A stretch of 64,000 nucleotides of DNA, taken from assembly GCF_900101905.1 (NCBI RefSeq), contig NZ_FNAJ01000003.1, forward strand, positions 248,001 through 312,000. The letters are read 5' to 3'. The translations under genes were made by a program, and so were the position numbers. The stretch's first letter is position 1. The number at the start of each line of letters is the position of its first letter. Shown here piece after piece: positions 19,056-27,865 of this stretch. Source of the DNA: Myxococcus virescens (GTDB lineage: Bacteria; Myxococcota; Myxococcia; Myxococcales; Myxococcaceae). The notes beneath the pieces are model-generated. The model was not told the DNA's origin. It saw nothing but the letters and a program-made list of their open reading frames with translations, and ran no database searches.

Positions 19056-19536
19056 CGAAGCGGGCTGCCTTCGCGCGCTCGACTGGGAGGAGTACGAGCC
19101 TCGGATGCTCCGGCTGCTGCGGCTCCACTACGGCGTGAACGGCTACGTGCTCGAGCCCGCGAGCGACCCCTTCGGCAGGACGACCGCGATGCAGACCTAT
19201 CTGCGCGGAGACGTCAGCGTCATCGACTCGCTGCCCGTGGCCACCGCAGGGACGCCGTTCCAGCGAGAAGTCTGGCGCGCGCTGCGGGACATCCCCGCGG
19301 GCGCCACCACGAGCTATGGCCAACTGGCCCAGCGAATCGGCCGCCCCAAGGCCGTGCGCGCCGTGGGCATGGCCAACGGCGCCAATCCGATTGGCGTGGT
19401 GGTCCCCTGCCACCGGGTGGTGGGGGCCAACGCGTCGCTGACGGGCTACGGCGGGGGCCTGGAGCGCAAGCAATGGCTGCTCGACCACGAGCGCCGCCAT
19501 GCATCGCGCGGGGCTCCGCGGCCATCAACGCGCTGA
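18979..19536 (+). CDS. ogt: methylated-DNA-protein cysteine methyltransferase
   Basis: Suicide alkyltransferase of about 185 residues that repairs O6-methylguanine by transferring the methyl group to its own cysteine. The active-site motif PCHRVVG is intact. Other family landmarks are the helix-turn-helix TPFQREVWRALRDIPAG, TTSYGQLAQRIGRPKAVRAVG and the closing GYGGGLERKQWLLDHE. The N-terminal region MDRAPTPIGSMLVVCDEAG is the usual small alpha/beta domain. ATG 18979 follows an ACAGAGAG purine run; the next ATG is two codons on. It starts inside the 3' end of the alkA-like gene in another frame, so the two alkylation-repair proteins are probably made from one transcript. Confidence 0.94.
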   Translation: MTMPPPLRLLMDRAPTPIGSMLVVCDEAGCLRALDWEEYEPRMLRLLRLHYGVNGYVLEPASDPFGRTTAMQTYLRGDVSVIDSLPVATAGTPFQREVWRALRDIPAGATTSYGQLAQRIGRPKAVRAVGMANGANPIGVVVPCHRVVGANASLTGYGGGLERKQWLLDHERRHASRGAPRPSTR

Positions 19537-19597
19537 TGCCGTCGGGCGCCCCGTCCTGAAGACAGACGCCCGGCGGCATCACGCTCCGCACGCCGGT

Positions 19598-22543
19598 TCA
19601 GCCGCAGCCCAGCGGGTACGTCACCTCTACCAGCGAACCCGCCTCGGGGGCCGAGGCACGGTCGAAGAGGATGGCATTCTCACGGGCGTCGTACTCCCAG
19701 CCGGACATCACGCGGACGCCGTCCACATCGACGACGATGCTGCCCGGATCCTCCGGCGTCTCGGACAGGGGAAACTTGCGGTTCGCGCCAAAGGTGCTGT
19801 CGGACAGCTTCTCCAACGAGCTGGCCCAGTTCGGCGTGCAGATGCTTTCCACCACGCCGCCCGTGGCCTCCGCCAGTTGGATGTAGCGGCTGCCCGAGCT
19901 GCTGGACGTGGGGCACCTGGCCAGGTCCGCGGGCCCGACGATGGCATTGACGCTCAGCTTCGAGCGGTCATTGCCCTTCAGCGCCAGCAGGTACGTCTCG
20001 TAGAAGGACACCGGCTGTGCGCTGAAGTCCTCCTCGTCCGACACGAAGATGATGGCCAGGCGGGCATCCTCGCGCAGGAAGCCTGCGTTGCCGTCGTTGG
20101 GCTGCGCGGTGCGCGGGTCATCCTCGTTGTAGAGCAGCGGGTCCGCCAACGCGCGGTAGGCGGCCTCCAGTCCCTGCTCGTTCCAATGACAGACACCCAC
20201 ACGGGTGTTGCTGGCGAAGACGCCCGCGGCATCCGGCGTCGCCGGGGTGATGATGCGCGGCCGGGAGCCGTCCACGGGGAACAGGCGGCCATTGTCTCCG
20301 CCCTGCGAGCCGCCCGGGCACTCGGACCAGCCGCCCGGCGACGGGTCCAGGCCCGTGGTGGTGACGCCGATGCGGTAGTCCACCGCGGCGCCGTCCGCCG
20401 CGCTCAGGAAGGCCGCGAAGTTCTGCCCCAGGCTCTGCTGCTCCTCCATCATCGACCCCGAGTTGTCGACCACGAAGAGCACGTCCACCTTCGCCTGGGA
20501 CTCCTGGAAGAAGCGGTCCGTCTGCTCCGCCTTCGTCACGCCCTGTCCCACCATGCCCACCGTGTAGACGGAGCCATCCGCCAGGGTGAAACGCAACGCC
20601 GCGGTGTCAGCGCCGTCATCCACCGGGGCATACGTCGCCGTCAGCGGGCGCGTGCTCTGGCTCGCCAACGTCCACGGGGCGTTGCCGCCACCATCCACGG
20701 TGAACTCTCCCGCGCCCGCGTCGAACGCCACCTGGCTCACCTGGATGGGCCCGACGCACGAGTTCACGGCCACCAACTCCCGTGTGCGCGGGCCGCACGT
20801 CAGCTTGGTGAGGCCGAAGTCCACCGTGGTGGGCTGCACCGCGAAGCACCCCACGACGCCCTCGCCCCGCAGCTCCACCAGCGGGTGTCCCTGCGTGGGG
20901 CTGTTCACCCAGGCCTCGGCCAGCCCCGAGAAGCCTCCTTCCTCGGACGGCTTGAAGCGGACCAGCAGCGTCGCCTTCGCGCCCGGCTCCAGCACGCCGT
21001 TGCGCACGGGAGACGCGGAGAACACCCCGTCCGACCCCTGGGCAAGCTGCATCGACGCCAGGTAGCACGCCTCCGTGCCCGAGTTCCGCAGCGTCACCCC
21101 CAGCGCCACCTCCGCGCCCACCGGCACCTTGCCGAAGTCCAGGTGCTGGGGCAGCACGTACTGGCACGGCGCGAACACCCGGCTGCGCCCCTCCAGCGCC
21201 ACCGCCTCCGTGGCCGCGGAGCCGCTGTCACGCACCGTGACGGAGAGCTGTCCCTGGCTGGCGTCCGTGTTCCCCGCCTTGGGCCGGAAGGTGACGCTCA
21301 CCCGGGCATTCTGCCCCGCGGGCACCCTCACGCTGGCGGGCGCCTGGGCCAGGGTGAAGTAGCCACCCTGGCGCGTGTCGAGCTGGAGGTCGGTGACGCT
21401 CACGTCCTCACGGCAACGGTTGTAGACGGTGACGTCGCGCGTCGCCGTCATGCCCTCCGCCACCGTGCCGAAAGCCAGCCGCCGGGGCAGCACCGTCACG
21501 CACGAGCCGCCACCTTCACCCGCCAGCGACACCTTGGGACCCGGCGCGCTGGAGCCCTGCTCGCGCACGCCAATCTCCACCCGCCCGTCACGCACCTTGC
21601 CCACCGCCGCTGGCGTGAAGGCCACGCGCAGCTCCACCGCCGCGCCCGGCGCCAACTGCCCGTTGGCCACCACCGGCTCACTGGCGATGCGGAAGACGCC
21701 CTCCGAGCTGTCCACCAACTGCGAGCCCGAGAAGCTCAGCGGCTGCGTGCCCTGGTTTCGCACGGTGATGACCTGCTCCGCCGTGGCCCCCAGCGCCACG
21801 CGCCCGAAGTCCACGCGCAGCGGCGTCACCTCCAGCTTGGACGCCACGCCCGTGCCCGTCAGCGGTACCACCGCCGGCGCACACCCGTCACACACCACCA
21901 CGTGCAGCGCCGCCTCGGCCGCACCCAACCGGCGCGGAGCGTAGGCCACGGGCACCACCAACGCCTCACCCGGAGCCAGCGAGGAGGGCAGGCCCTGCCC
22001 GGCGGTGAACTGGTCGGCGTCCGCGCCCTGCACCGACAGCGTCAGCGGACTGTCCACGTCCGATGGGTTGCGCACCGTCACCTCGCGCATCTCCACCAGG
22101 CCCATGGCCACGTTGCCGAAATCGAGCGCCTCCGAGGGCACCTCGATGAAAGCCTTCACGCCGCGCCCGGACACCGGCACGCGCCCACCGACCTCCGCGT
22201 CGGTGATGATTTCCACCACGCCTTGAATCTCGCCCTCTACCTGCGGCAGGAAGTGGATTTCGATGTCCTGCTCGCCACCGGCGGACAGGATGAAGGGCTC
22301 GAAGGGAGGAATGTTGACGTTGGGCACGCTGGAGACGGCGCCTTCCACACGATAGGAAGCCCGGCCCGCATTGGCGATTCGCAGCTTGAACGTCTTGGTA
22401 TGCCCCAGCGCCGCGGGACCGAAGTCCACGGTCTCAGGCCGGACGACGAAGGCGCTCTTTGCCCTCTGAGAGGCGGGCCGCTCACACGCCCCTCCCGCCA
22501 CCATCACCGCCACCAATGCCACCAGCCCAAACGCCCTGCGCAT
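19598..22543 (-). CDS. giant ASH-repeat/VWA lipoprotein
   Basis: Encodes 981 residues with a hydrophobic leader ending in GGAC, so probably a lipoprotein with Cys at 20. Residues about 30-680 form six successive choice-of-anchor-D/ASH-type immunoglobulin-like modules, each opening with a phrase like VDFGPAALGHTKTFKLRI, LDFGNVAMGLVEMREVTVRN, VDFGRVALGATAEQVITVRN or LDFGKVPVGAEVALGVTLRN. A von Willebrand A-like domain follows, with a MIDAS DNSGSMMEE near residue 694 and a later IIFVSDEEDFS. These are long stalk-like surface proteins with a metal-dependent adhesion or sensing head; binding partners are unknown. It occupies the gap between ogt and uvrA on the opposite strand. Confidence 0.85.
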   Translation of the reverse strand: MRRAFGLVALVAVMVAGGACERPASQRAKSAFVVRPETVDFGPAALGHTKTFKLRIANAGRASYRVEGAVSSVPNVNIPPFEPFILSAGGEQDIEIHFLPQVEGEIQGVVEIITDAEVGGRVPVSGRGVKAFIEVPSEALDFGNVAMGLVEMREVTVRNPSDVDSPLTLSVQGADADQFTAGQGLPSSLAPGEALVVPVAYAPRRLGAAEAALHVVVCDGCAPAVVPLTGTGVASKLEVTPLRVDFGRVALGATAEQVITVRNQGTQPLSFSGSQLVDSSEGVFRIASEPVVANGQLAPGAAVELRVAFTPAAVGKVRDGRVEIGVREQGSSAPGPKVSLAGEGGGSCVTVLPRRLAFGTVAEGMTATRDVTVYNRCREDVSVTDLQLDTRQGGYFTLAQAPASVRVPAGQNARVSVTFRPKAGNTDASQGQLSVTVRDSGSAATEAVALEGRSRVFAPCQYVLPQHLDFGKVPVGAEVALGVTLRNSGTEACYLASMQLAQGSDGVFSASPVRNGVLEPGAKATLLVRFKPSEEGGFSGLAEAWVNSPTQGHPLVELRGEGVVGCFAVQPTTVDFGLTKLTCGPRTRELVAVNSCVGPIQVSQVAFDAGAGEFTVDGGGNAPWTLASQSTRPLTATYAPVDDGADTAALRFTLADGSVYTVGMVGQGVTKAEQTDRFFQESQAKVDVLFVVDNSGSMMEEQQSLGQNFAAFLSAADGAAVDYRIGVTTTGLDPSPGGWSECPGGSQGGDNGRLFPVDGSRPRIITPATPDAAGVFASNTRVGVCHWNEQGLEAAYRALADPLLYNEDDPRTAQPNDGNAGFLREDARLAIIFVSDEEDFSAQPVSFYETYLLALKGNDRSKLSVNAIVGPADLARCPTSSSSGSRYIQLAEATGGVVESICTPNWASSLEKLSDSTFGANRKFPLSETPEDPGSIVVDVDGVRVMSGWEYDARENAILFDRASAPEAGSLVEVTYPLGCG

Positions 22544-22996
22544 AACGTCCTCCCCGCCCCACCGGGAGACGCCAGGAACACACCCTGGTTCACCTCACGG
22601 CTCAGCGGGGGGCCCTTTGCAACCCCGGTGCCCGGTCCGCCCACAGAGAGGCGAGGGGCGCTCCCATGCGGCACCCCTCTGGCCTCGCAGGGAAACGCCA
22701 GAGCCCACCCGGGAAATGCGGGTGTCCTTTCACAGGACACTCCTGAAATTCCTTCAGGAACTCCAGGTGCCACACAGACGAATCCTCCGTCCGGGCGGGG
22801 CAGGCAGCCAGGCGTCTCGACTTCACCCACTCTGGGTGGAGCAGGAGGCGCCAGGGGATTTCAGGGACGCCTCCCCGCCTGGGGGGTCGCCAGATGTGGG
22901 ATGCGGAGCGCAACCCAGGACGTTCCCCTGCATCCAGAGCGGTTCCGACATGTTTCCCCCTACCGGAACGCATATTCAGTGGTAGATCGCCCGCCC
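22544..22996. other. intergenic region between divergent lipoprotein and uvrA genes
   Basis: A 453-bp region with no convincing coding frame. It holds two abutting hairpins (listed separately at 22722-22759) and, nearer uvrA, an inverted repeat GTTCCG (22942-22947) / CGGAAC (22964-22969) with a 16-nt spacer that encloses a TGTTTCCCC stretch. A CATATT hexamer at 22971-22976 could be a -10 element for uvrA. No good match to a known LexA box was found by eye. Confidence 0.5.
22722..22759. repeat. two abutting 7-bp hairpins with 5-nt loops
   Basis: GTGTCCT (22722-22728) pairs perfectly with AGGACAC (22734-22740) around TTCAC. Immediately after, with no spacer, TCCTGAA (22741-22747) pairs perfectly with TTCAGGA (22753-22759) around ATTCC. 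Both arms are 7 bp and both loops 5 nt. Function is unknown; it could be a transcription-termination/attenuation element or a protein-binding site between divergent genes. Confidence 0.5.
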
Positions 22997-25897
22997 ATGT
23001 CCGAGCCCGACGTCATTTCCCTCAGAGGCGCCAAGGAGCACAACCTCAAGAACGTCTCCTTGGACATTCCCAAGAAAAAGCTCGTCGTCTTCACGGGCGT
23101 GTCGGGTTCGGGCAAGAGCTCGCTCGCCTTCGACACCCTCTACGCGGAAGGCCAGCGCCGCTACGTGGAGAGCCTCTCCGCCTATGCCCGGCAGTTCCTG
23201 GGGCAGATGGAGAAGCCGAAGTACGACACCATTCGCGGCCTGTCGCCCACCATCTCCATCGAGCAGAAGGCGGCCAGCAACAACCCCCGCTCCACGGTGG
23301 GCACCGTCACGGAAGTGCACGACTACCTGCGGGTGCTTTATGCCTCCATCGGGGTGCAGCATTGCCCCAACTGTGGCGTGAAGGTGGGCAAGCAGAGCGC
23401 GCAGCAGATTGTCGATGAAATCCTCAAGGCCCCCGCGGGCACCAAGCTCCAGGTGCTGGCGCCGCTGGTGACGAACCGCAAGGGCGAGCACAAGGACCTG
23501 CTCGCCGAGGCCCAGAAGCGCGGCTTCTCCCGTGCCCGCATCGACGGCGCGCTCAAGAGCCTGGAGGAGCGCATCGAGCTGGACAAGAAGTCCAAGCACG
23601 ACATCGCGCTCGTCATCGACCGCGTGGTGCTCAAGCCGGACGTGAAGACGCGCCTCACCGACTCCGTGGAGACGGCGCTGCGCGAGGGCAAGGGCACGCT
23701 CATCATCACCGACGAGAAGGGCACGCTCGCCTCCGACCGGGTGATGTCCGAGCTCAATGCCTGCGCCAAGTGCGGCCTGTCCTTCGGTGATTTGACGCCC
23801 GCGTCCTTCTCCTTCAACAACCCCCTGGGCATGTGCACGGACTGCAACGGCCTGGGCACCAAGCCGGAGATGGACCCGGACCTCATCGTCCCGGACACGT
23901 CACGCAGCATCCGCGATGGCGCCATCGAACCGTGGGCCGGCAGCATGAACCGCGGCGAGGGCTGGACGGCCGACTTCGTGGAGAGCCTGTCGAAGGCCTT
24001 CAAGATTGATCTGGACGTGCCCTACGCCAAGCTGTCCAAGCGCGAGAAGGACACGCTGATGTACGGCGCCAGTGGCAAGTCCTTCACCGTCTCGTGGGGC
24101 GAGGGCGGCAAGTACAAGATGGAATGGGAGGGGCTGGTCGAGCGCATGATGCGCAACTTCAAGACGACCACCTCCGAGGCGCGCCGCACCGAGCTCCAGA
24201 AGTACTTCAGCGACAAGCCCTGCCCGTCCTGCAAGGGCGAGCGCCTGAAGCCGGAGAGCCGCGCGGTGAAGGTGCACGGGCGCAGCATCGTCGAGCTGAG
24301 CCGGCTGACCATCTCCGACTCGCTGGGCTTCCTGGGCGACATGGCCCTGTCGGCGCACGAGCGGAAGATCGCCACCGAGCTGCTGAAGGAGATTCGCAGC
24401 CGCCTGTCCTTCCTGGTGGACGTGGGCCTGGGCTACCTGATGCTGGACCGGACCGCCTCCACGCTGTCGGGCGGTGAGAGCCAGCGCATCCGGCTGGCGT
24501 CCCAGATGGGCAGTGAGCTGACGGGCGTCATCTACATCCTGGATGAGCCCTCCATCGGCCTGCACCAGCGCGACAACGGCAAGCTGCTGCTGACGCTCAA
24601 GCGCCTGCGAGATTTGGGCAACTCCGTCATCGTCGTGGAGCACGACGAGGAGACGATGGAGGAGGCGGACTGGCTGGTGGACTTCGGTCCTGGCGCGGGC
24701 GAGCTGGGCGGCCAGGTGGTGGCCCAGGGCACGCCGGAGCAGGTCATGGCGAACGAGGCCAGCTCCACCGGTGCGTACCTCTCCGGGCGGCAGGAAATCG
24801 AGATTCCCCAGGAGCGCCGCAAGCCGGACCCGAAGCGCAAGCTGGTCATCCAGGGGGCGCAGGAGAACAACCTGAAGAACGTGGACGCGGAGATTCCGCT
24901 GGGCGTCTTCAGCGCGATCACCGGCGTGTCCGGCGCGGGCAAGTCCACGCTCATCAACGAGATTCTCTTCCCGGCCCTGGCGCGGCACCTCTACGAGAGC
25001 CGTGAATCCCCGGGCAAGCACAAGGCCGTGCTGGGCATGGAGCACCTGGACAAGGTCATCGACATCGACCAGCGCCCCATCGGCCGCACGCCGCGCAGCA
25101 ACCCGGCCACGTACACCAAGCTCTTCGACAACATCCGCGAGGTGTTCGCGATGACGCCCGAGGCGCGCGCGTTCGGCTACGGGCCGGGCCGCTTCAGCTT
25201 CAACATCAAGGGCGGCCGCTGCGAGGCGTGCGAAGGCGACGGCGTGAAGCTGGTGGAGATGCACTTCCTGGCGGACGTCTACGTGCCCTGCGAGGTCTGC
25301 GCCGGCAAGCGCTTCAACGAGGCCACCCTGCGCGTGCGCTACAAGGGGAAGAACATCGCCGAGGTACTCGACATGAGCGTGCGCGAGGCGATGGAGCACT
25401 TCGGCGCGCACCGCGACATCATGCGGGTGCTGCAGACGCTCCATGACGTCGGCCTGGGCTACATCCGCCTGGGGCAGCCCTCCCCCACCCTGTCCGGCGG
25501 CGAGGCCCAGCGCATCAAGCTGGCCCGCGAGCTGGCGCGCGTGGCCACCGGCCGCACCCTCTACATCCTCGACGAGCCCACCACCGGCCTGCACTTCGAG
25601 GACATCCGCAAGCTGCTGTCCGTGCTCAACCGGCTGGTGGAGGCGGGCAACAGCGTGCTCGTCATCGAGCACAACCTGGACGTCATCAAGAGCGCGGATT
25701 GGATCATCGACCTGGGCCCCGAGGGCGGCGCGGGCGGCGGCAGGATTCTGGCCGCTGGCACGCCCGAGCAGGTCGCCGAGGTCGAAGGCAGCCACACCGG
25801 CCGCTACCTGGGCCACGTGCTGACCAAGGCCCGCAGGGCCCGCGTGGGCGTGCGTGTGGACGACCCAGTGCCCGTGAAGAAGGGCGCGCGGGGCTGA
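22997..25897 (+). CDS. uvrA: excinuclease ABC subunit A
   Basis: UvrA, the damage-recognition ATPase of nucleotide excision repair (about 966 residues, close to the usual 940-960). Both ABC modules are complete: Walker A GVSGSGKSS near residue 35 and GVSGAGKST near 643, signatures LSGGESQRI near 491 and LSGGEAQRIKLA near 831, and LDEPSIGLH / LDEPTTGLH Walker B segments. The zinc modules are visible: CAKCG and CTDC near 254-285, and CEACEGDG with CEVC near 741-770. ATG 22997 gives the canonical start SEPDVISLRGAKEHNLKN. The same frame remains open for about 3.5 kb upstream, but that stretch is antisense to the lipoprotein gene and not part of the protein. Confidence 0.98.
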   Translation: MSEPDVISLRGAKEHNLKNVSLDIPKKKLVVFTGVSGSGKSSLAFDTLYAEGQRRYVESLSAYARQFLGQMEKPKYDTIRGLSPTISIEQKAASNNPRSTVGTVTEVHDYLRVLYASIGVQHCPNCGVKVGKQSAQQIVDEILKAPAGTKLQVLAPLVTNRKGEHKDLLAEAQKRGFSRARIDGALKSLEERIELDKKSKHDIALVIDRVVLKPDVKTRLTDSVETALREGKGTLIITDEKGTLASDRVMSELNACAKCGLSFGDLTPASFSFNNPLGMCTDCNGLGTKPEMDPDLIVPDTSRSIRDGAIEPWAGSMNRGEGWTADFVESLSKAFKIDLDVPYAKLSKREKDTLMYGASGKSFTVSWGEGGKYKMEWEGLVERMMRNFKTTTSEARRTELQKYFSDKPCPSCKGERLKPESRAVKVHGRSIVELSRLTISDSLGFLGDMALSAHERKIATELLKEIRSRLSFLVDVGLGYLMLDRTASTLSGGESQRIRLASQMGSELTGVIYILDEPSIGLHQRDNGKLLLTLKRLRDLGNSVIVVEHDEETMEEADWLVDFGPGAGELGGQVVAQGTPEQVMANEASSTGAYLSGRQEIEIPQERRKPDPKRKLVIQGAQENNLKNVDAEIPLGVFSAITGVSGAGKSTLINEILFPALARHLYESRESPGKHKAVLGMEHLDKVIDIDQRPIGRTPRSNPATYTKLFDNIREVFAMTPEARAFGYGPGRFSFNIKGGRCEACEGDGVKLVEMHFLADVYVPCEVCAGKRFNEATLRVRYKGKNIAEVLDMSVREAMEHFGAHRDIMRVLQTLHDVGLGYIRLGQPSPTLSGGEAQRIKLARELARVATGRTLYILDEPTTGLHFEDIRKLLSVLNRLVEAGNSVLVIEHNLDVIKSADWIIDLGPEGGAGGGRILAAGTPEQVAEVEGSHTGRYLGHVLTKARRARVGVRVDDPVPVKKGARG

Positions 25898-26251
25898 CGA
25901 CGCACCGCGCAATGCCTCCTGGAAAAATGGAGCGGGGGGACGGGGGTGCCTTCATTCACCCCCATCCCCTCGCACCACCTTGGAGGAAAGACATCATGGG
26001 AAATGATAGGGATATTCCAATGCCTGTCAAACTCAGCCAGGCGACTTGAGTTGTATCAACAAACACACACGCCCATCGGAATGACGCAGGCAGTCGTGCG
26101 GGAGATTTCCGGCGTGGGTGCGGCCAGGAAAGCGCCGGGCGGCGCGGCGGGGCCCCTTCGTTCGGTGGAGTCCCGGCGGCCCGTTGGGTAGGGTGCGACT
26201 TCTCGGAATCTAGGAGCCCCCACCTTTCGTCACGAGGGAGCACCCCGTCGC
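25898..26251. other. intergenic region upstream of POT transporter
   Basis: A 354-bp region without a credible gene. Its centre (about 25985-26070) is clearly more AT-rich than its surroundings and contains AAGACA (25988-25993) spaced 17 bp from GATATT (26011-26016), each matching 4 of 6 bases of the sigma-70 hexamers. This is the best candidate promoter for the downstream transporter gene. No terminator hairpin for uvrA was seen. Confidence 0.4.
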
Positions 26252-27706
26252 ATGGCCCAGGCACCCGCCGCGCAGAGCAACAAGTTCCCGCCGCAAATCC
26301 CCTTCATCATCGGCAACGAGGCGTGTGAGCGCTTCAGCTTCTACGGGATGCGGAACATCCTCACGGTGTTCCTCATCGACTACCTGCTGCGCACGCAGAT
26401 ACCGGACAACGCGCTGCGGGAGGCTGAAGCGAAGAGCCTGATGCACACGTTCATGGCGGGCGTGTACTTCTTCCCGCTCATCGGCGGCTACCTAGCGGAC
26501 CGGTTCTTCGGGAAGTACCGCATCATCCTGGGGCTGAGCCTGGTGTACTGCCTGGGCCACGCGTGCCTCGCCATCTTCGAGCACAACGTCACGGGGTTCT
26601 TCACGGGCCTGGCGCTCATCGCCATTGGCAGTGGCGGCATCAAGCCCTGCGTGGCGGCCATGGTGGGGGACCAGTTCAACGAGTCCAACAGCCACCTGGT
26701 GAAGAAGGTCTTCGCCATCTTCTACTGGACCATCAACTTCGGCTCGTTCTTCGCGTCGTTGTTCATCCCGCTGCTGCTCAAGCACTTCGGGCCGTCGGTG
26801 GCCTTCGGCATCCCCGGGGTGCTGATGTTCATCGCGACGTTCATCTTCTGGGCGGGCCGTCACAAGTACGTCCGGGTGCCGGCCACGGGCGCCAACCCGC
26901 ACAGCTTCTTCAAGGTGGTGGCCAGCGCGCTGCGCAACCGCGGCCAGGGCGGCGGCTGGCTGGACGGCGCGAAGCGGGAGCACCCCGAGGAGGCCGTGGA
27001 CGGCGTGAAGGCGGTGTTCCGGGTGAGCGCGCTGCTGCTCCCCTTCGTGCCCTTCTTCTGGATGCTCTTCGACCAGAAGGCGTCCACGTGGGTGGTGCAG
27101 GCCCGGTCCATGGACCCGCAGGTGGGGCCGTTCACCTTCCAGGCCAGCCAGATGCAGTTCATCAACCCGCTGCTGGTGATGATTCTCATCCCCTTCCTGA
27201 CGGCCGTCGTCTACCCGGCCTTCCAGCGCTTCGGCTGGGAGCTGACGCCGCTGCGGCGCATGCCCCTGGGGCTGGTGGTGGGCGCGCTGTCGTTCATCAT
27301 CGCCGGCATCTTCCAGGTCACCATGGAAGGCGGCACGACGCTGAACATCGCGTGGCAGATTCTGCCGTACATCGTGCTGACGCTGGGCGAAATCCTGATG
27401 TCCACCACGGGCCTGGAGTTCGCGTACACGCAGGCCCCGCGTGAAATGAAGGGCACCATCCAGAGCGTGTGGCTGGTGACGAACACGCTGGCCAACGCGG
27501 CGGTGGCCATCACCGCGAAGCTCAACGTCTTCACGGGCTCCGGGCAGTTCTTCTTCTACGCCGGCTTCGCCCTGGTGGCCGCAGTGGGAATGGCCCTGGT
27601 GGCCCGCCGCTACGTGGTGCGCGACTACTACCAGACGTCCGCGCCCATCCCCACCGAGGAGCGCAACGCCGCGGGGGTGACGCCCGGCTCGGCGAAGTCC
27701 GCGTAG
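26252..27706 (+). CDS. POT-family proton-dependent peptide transporter
   Basis: Encodes 484 residues of a proton-coupled oligopeptide transporter (POT/PTR2 branch of the major facilitator superfamily) in the inner membrane. The family signatures are visible: ACERFSFYGMRNIL in the first helix, GGYLADRFFGKYR at the helix 2-3 loop, and a PTR2-type IALIAIGSGGIKPCVAAMVGDQF segment. The central loop around residues 215-250 is long and charged, as in POT proteins, and about twelve hydrophobic helices can be counted. Two further motifs typical of the family, FYWTINFGSF and FEYTQAP-like LEFAYTQAPREMKGT, are also present. It probably imports di- or tripeptides released by the predatory lifestyle. A strong intrinsic terminator follows 24 bp after the stop. 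Confidence 0.92.
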   Translation: MAQAPAAQSNKFPPQIPFIIGNEACERFSFYGMRNILTVFLIDYLLRTQIPDNALREAEAKSLMHTFMAGVYFFPLIGGYLADRFFGKYRIILGLSLVYCLGHACLAIFEHNVTGFFTGLALIAIGSGGIKPCVAAMVGDQFNESNSHLVKKVFAIFYWTINFGSFFASLFIPLLLKHFGPSVAFGIPGVLMFIATFIFWAGRHKYVRVPATGANPHSFFKVVASALRNRGQGGGWLDGAKREHPEEAVDGVKAVFRVSALLLPFVPFFWMLFDQKASTWVVQARSMDPQVGPFTFQASQMQFINPLLVMILIPFLTAVVYPAFQRFGWELTPLRRMPLGLVVGALSFIIAGIFQVTMEGGTTLNIAWQILPYIVLTLGEILMSTTGLEFAYTQAPREMKGTIQSVWLVTNTLANAAVAITAKLNVFTGSGQFFFYAGFALVAAVGMALVARRYVVRDYYQTSAPIPTEERNAAGVTPGSAKSA

Positions 27707-27730
27707 CCAGGCGGTCAGCCCGCGCGGTGA

Positions 27731-27769
27731 ACGCCGGTGCACCCGTGGGGTGTGCCGGCGTTTGTGTTT
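27731..27769 (+). terminator. intrinsic terminator of the plus-strand POT gene
   Basis: A 14-bp stem (27731-27744 with 27748-27761, two G-T wobbles) closes a 3-nt loop and is followed directly by TTTGTGTTT. It sits 24 bp after the transporter stop and is a textbook Rho-independent terminator, unusually clear for this GC-rich genome. Confidence 0.85.
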
Positions 27770-27793
27770 CAGGCGTGGCGCCAGAAGCCCGCG

Positions 27794-27831
27794 AACAGAA
27801 ACGCCGGCGCCCCCCATCGGGACGCCGGCGT
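27794..27831 (-). terminator. intrinsic terminator of the minus-strand POT gene
   Basis: Arms around 27801-27812 and 27820-27831 pair with one mismatch. On the minus strand the stem is followed by TTTCTGTT. It lies just past the stop of the convergent transporter gene and shares the ACGCCGGCG core with the neighbouring plus-strand terminator. Confidence 0.75.
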
Positions 27832-27865
27832 CTGGACTTCAATCAGGGGGGGCGTCCGCGACCGC

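Noticed and set aside
22617-22985. 122-residue frame in the gap upstream of uvrA
   Set aside because: No ribosome-binding site, no family resemblance, and the hairpins and promoter-like sequences lie inside it.
19499-22996. Open reading frame continuing upstream of uvrA for about 3.5 kb
   Set aside because: It is antisense to the ASH/VWA lipoprotein gene and consists of low-complexity His/Arg/Ala/Gly-rich translation typical of shadow frames in GC-rich coding DNA.
22920-22996. LexA box before uvrA
   Set aside because: The sequence around ATTCAGT fails the myxobacterial LexA consensus at several fixed positions, notably the expected GTTCAG.
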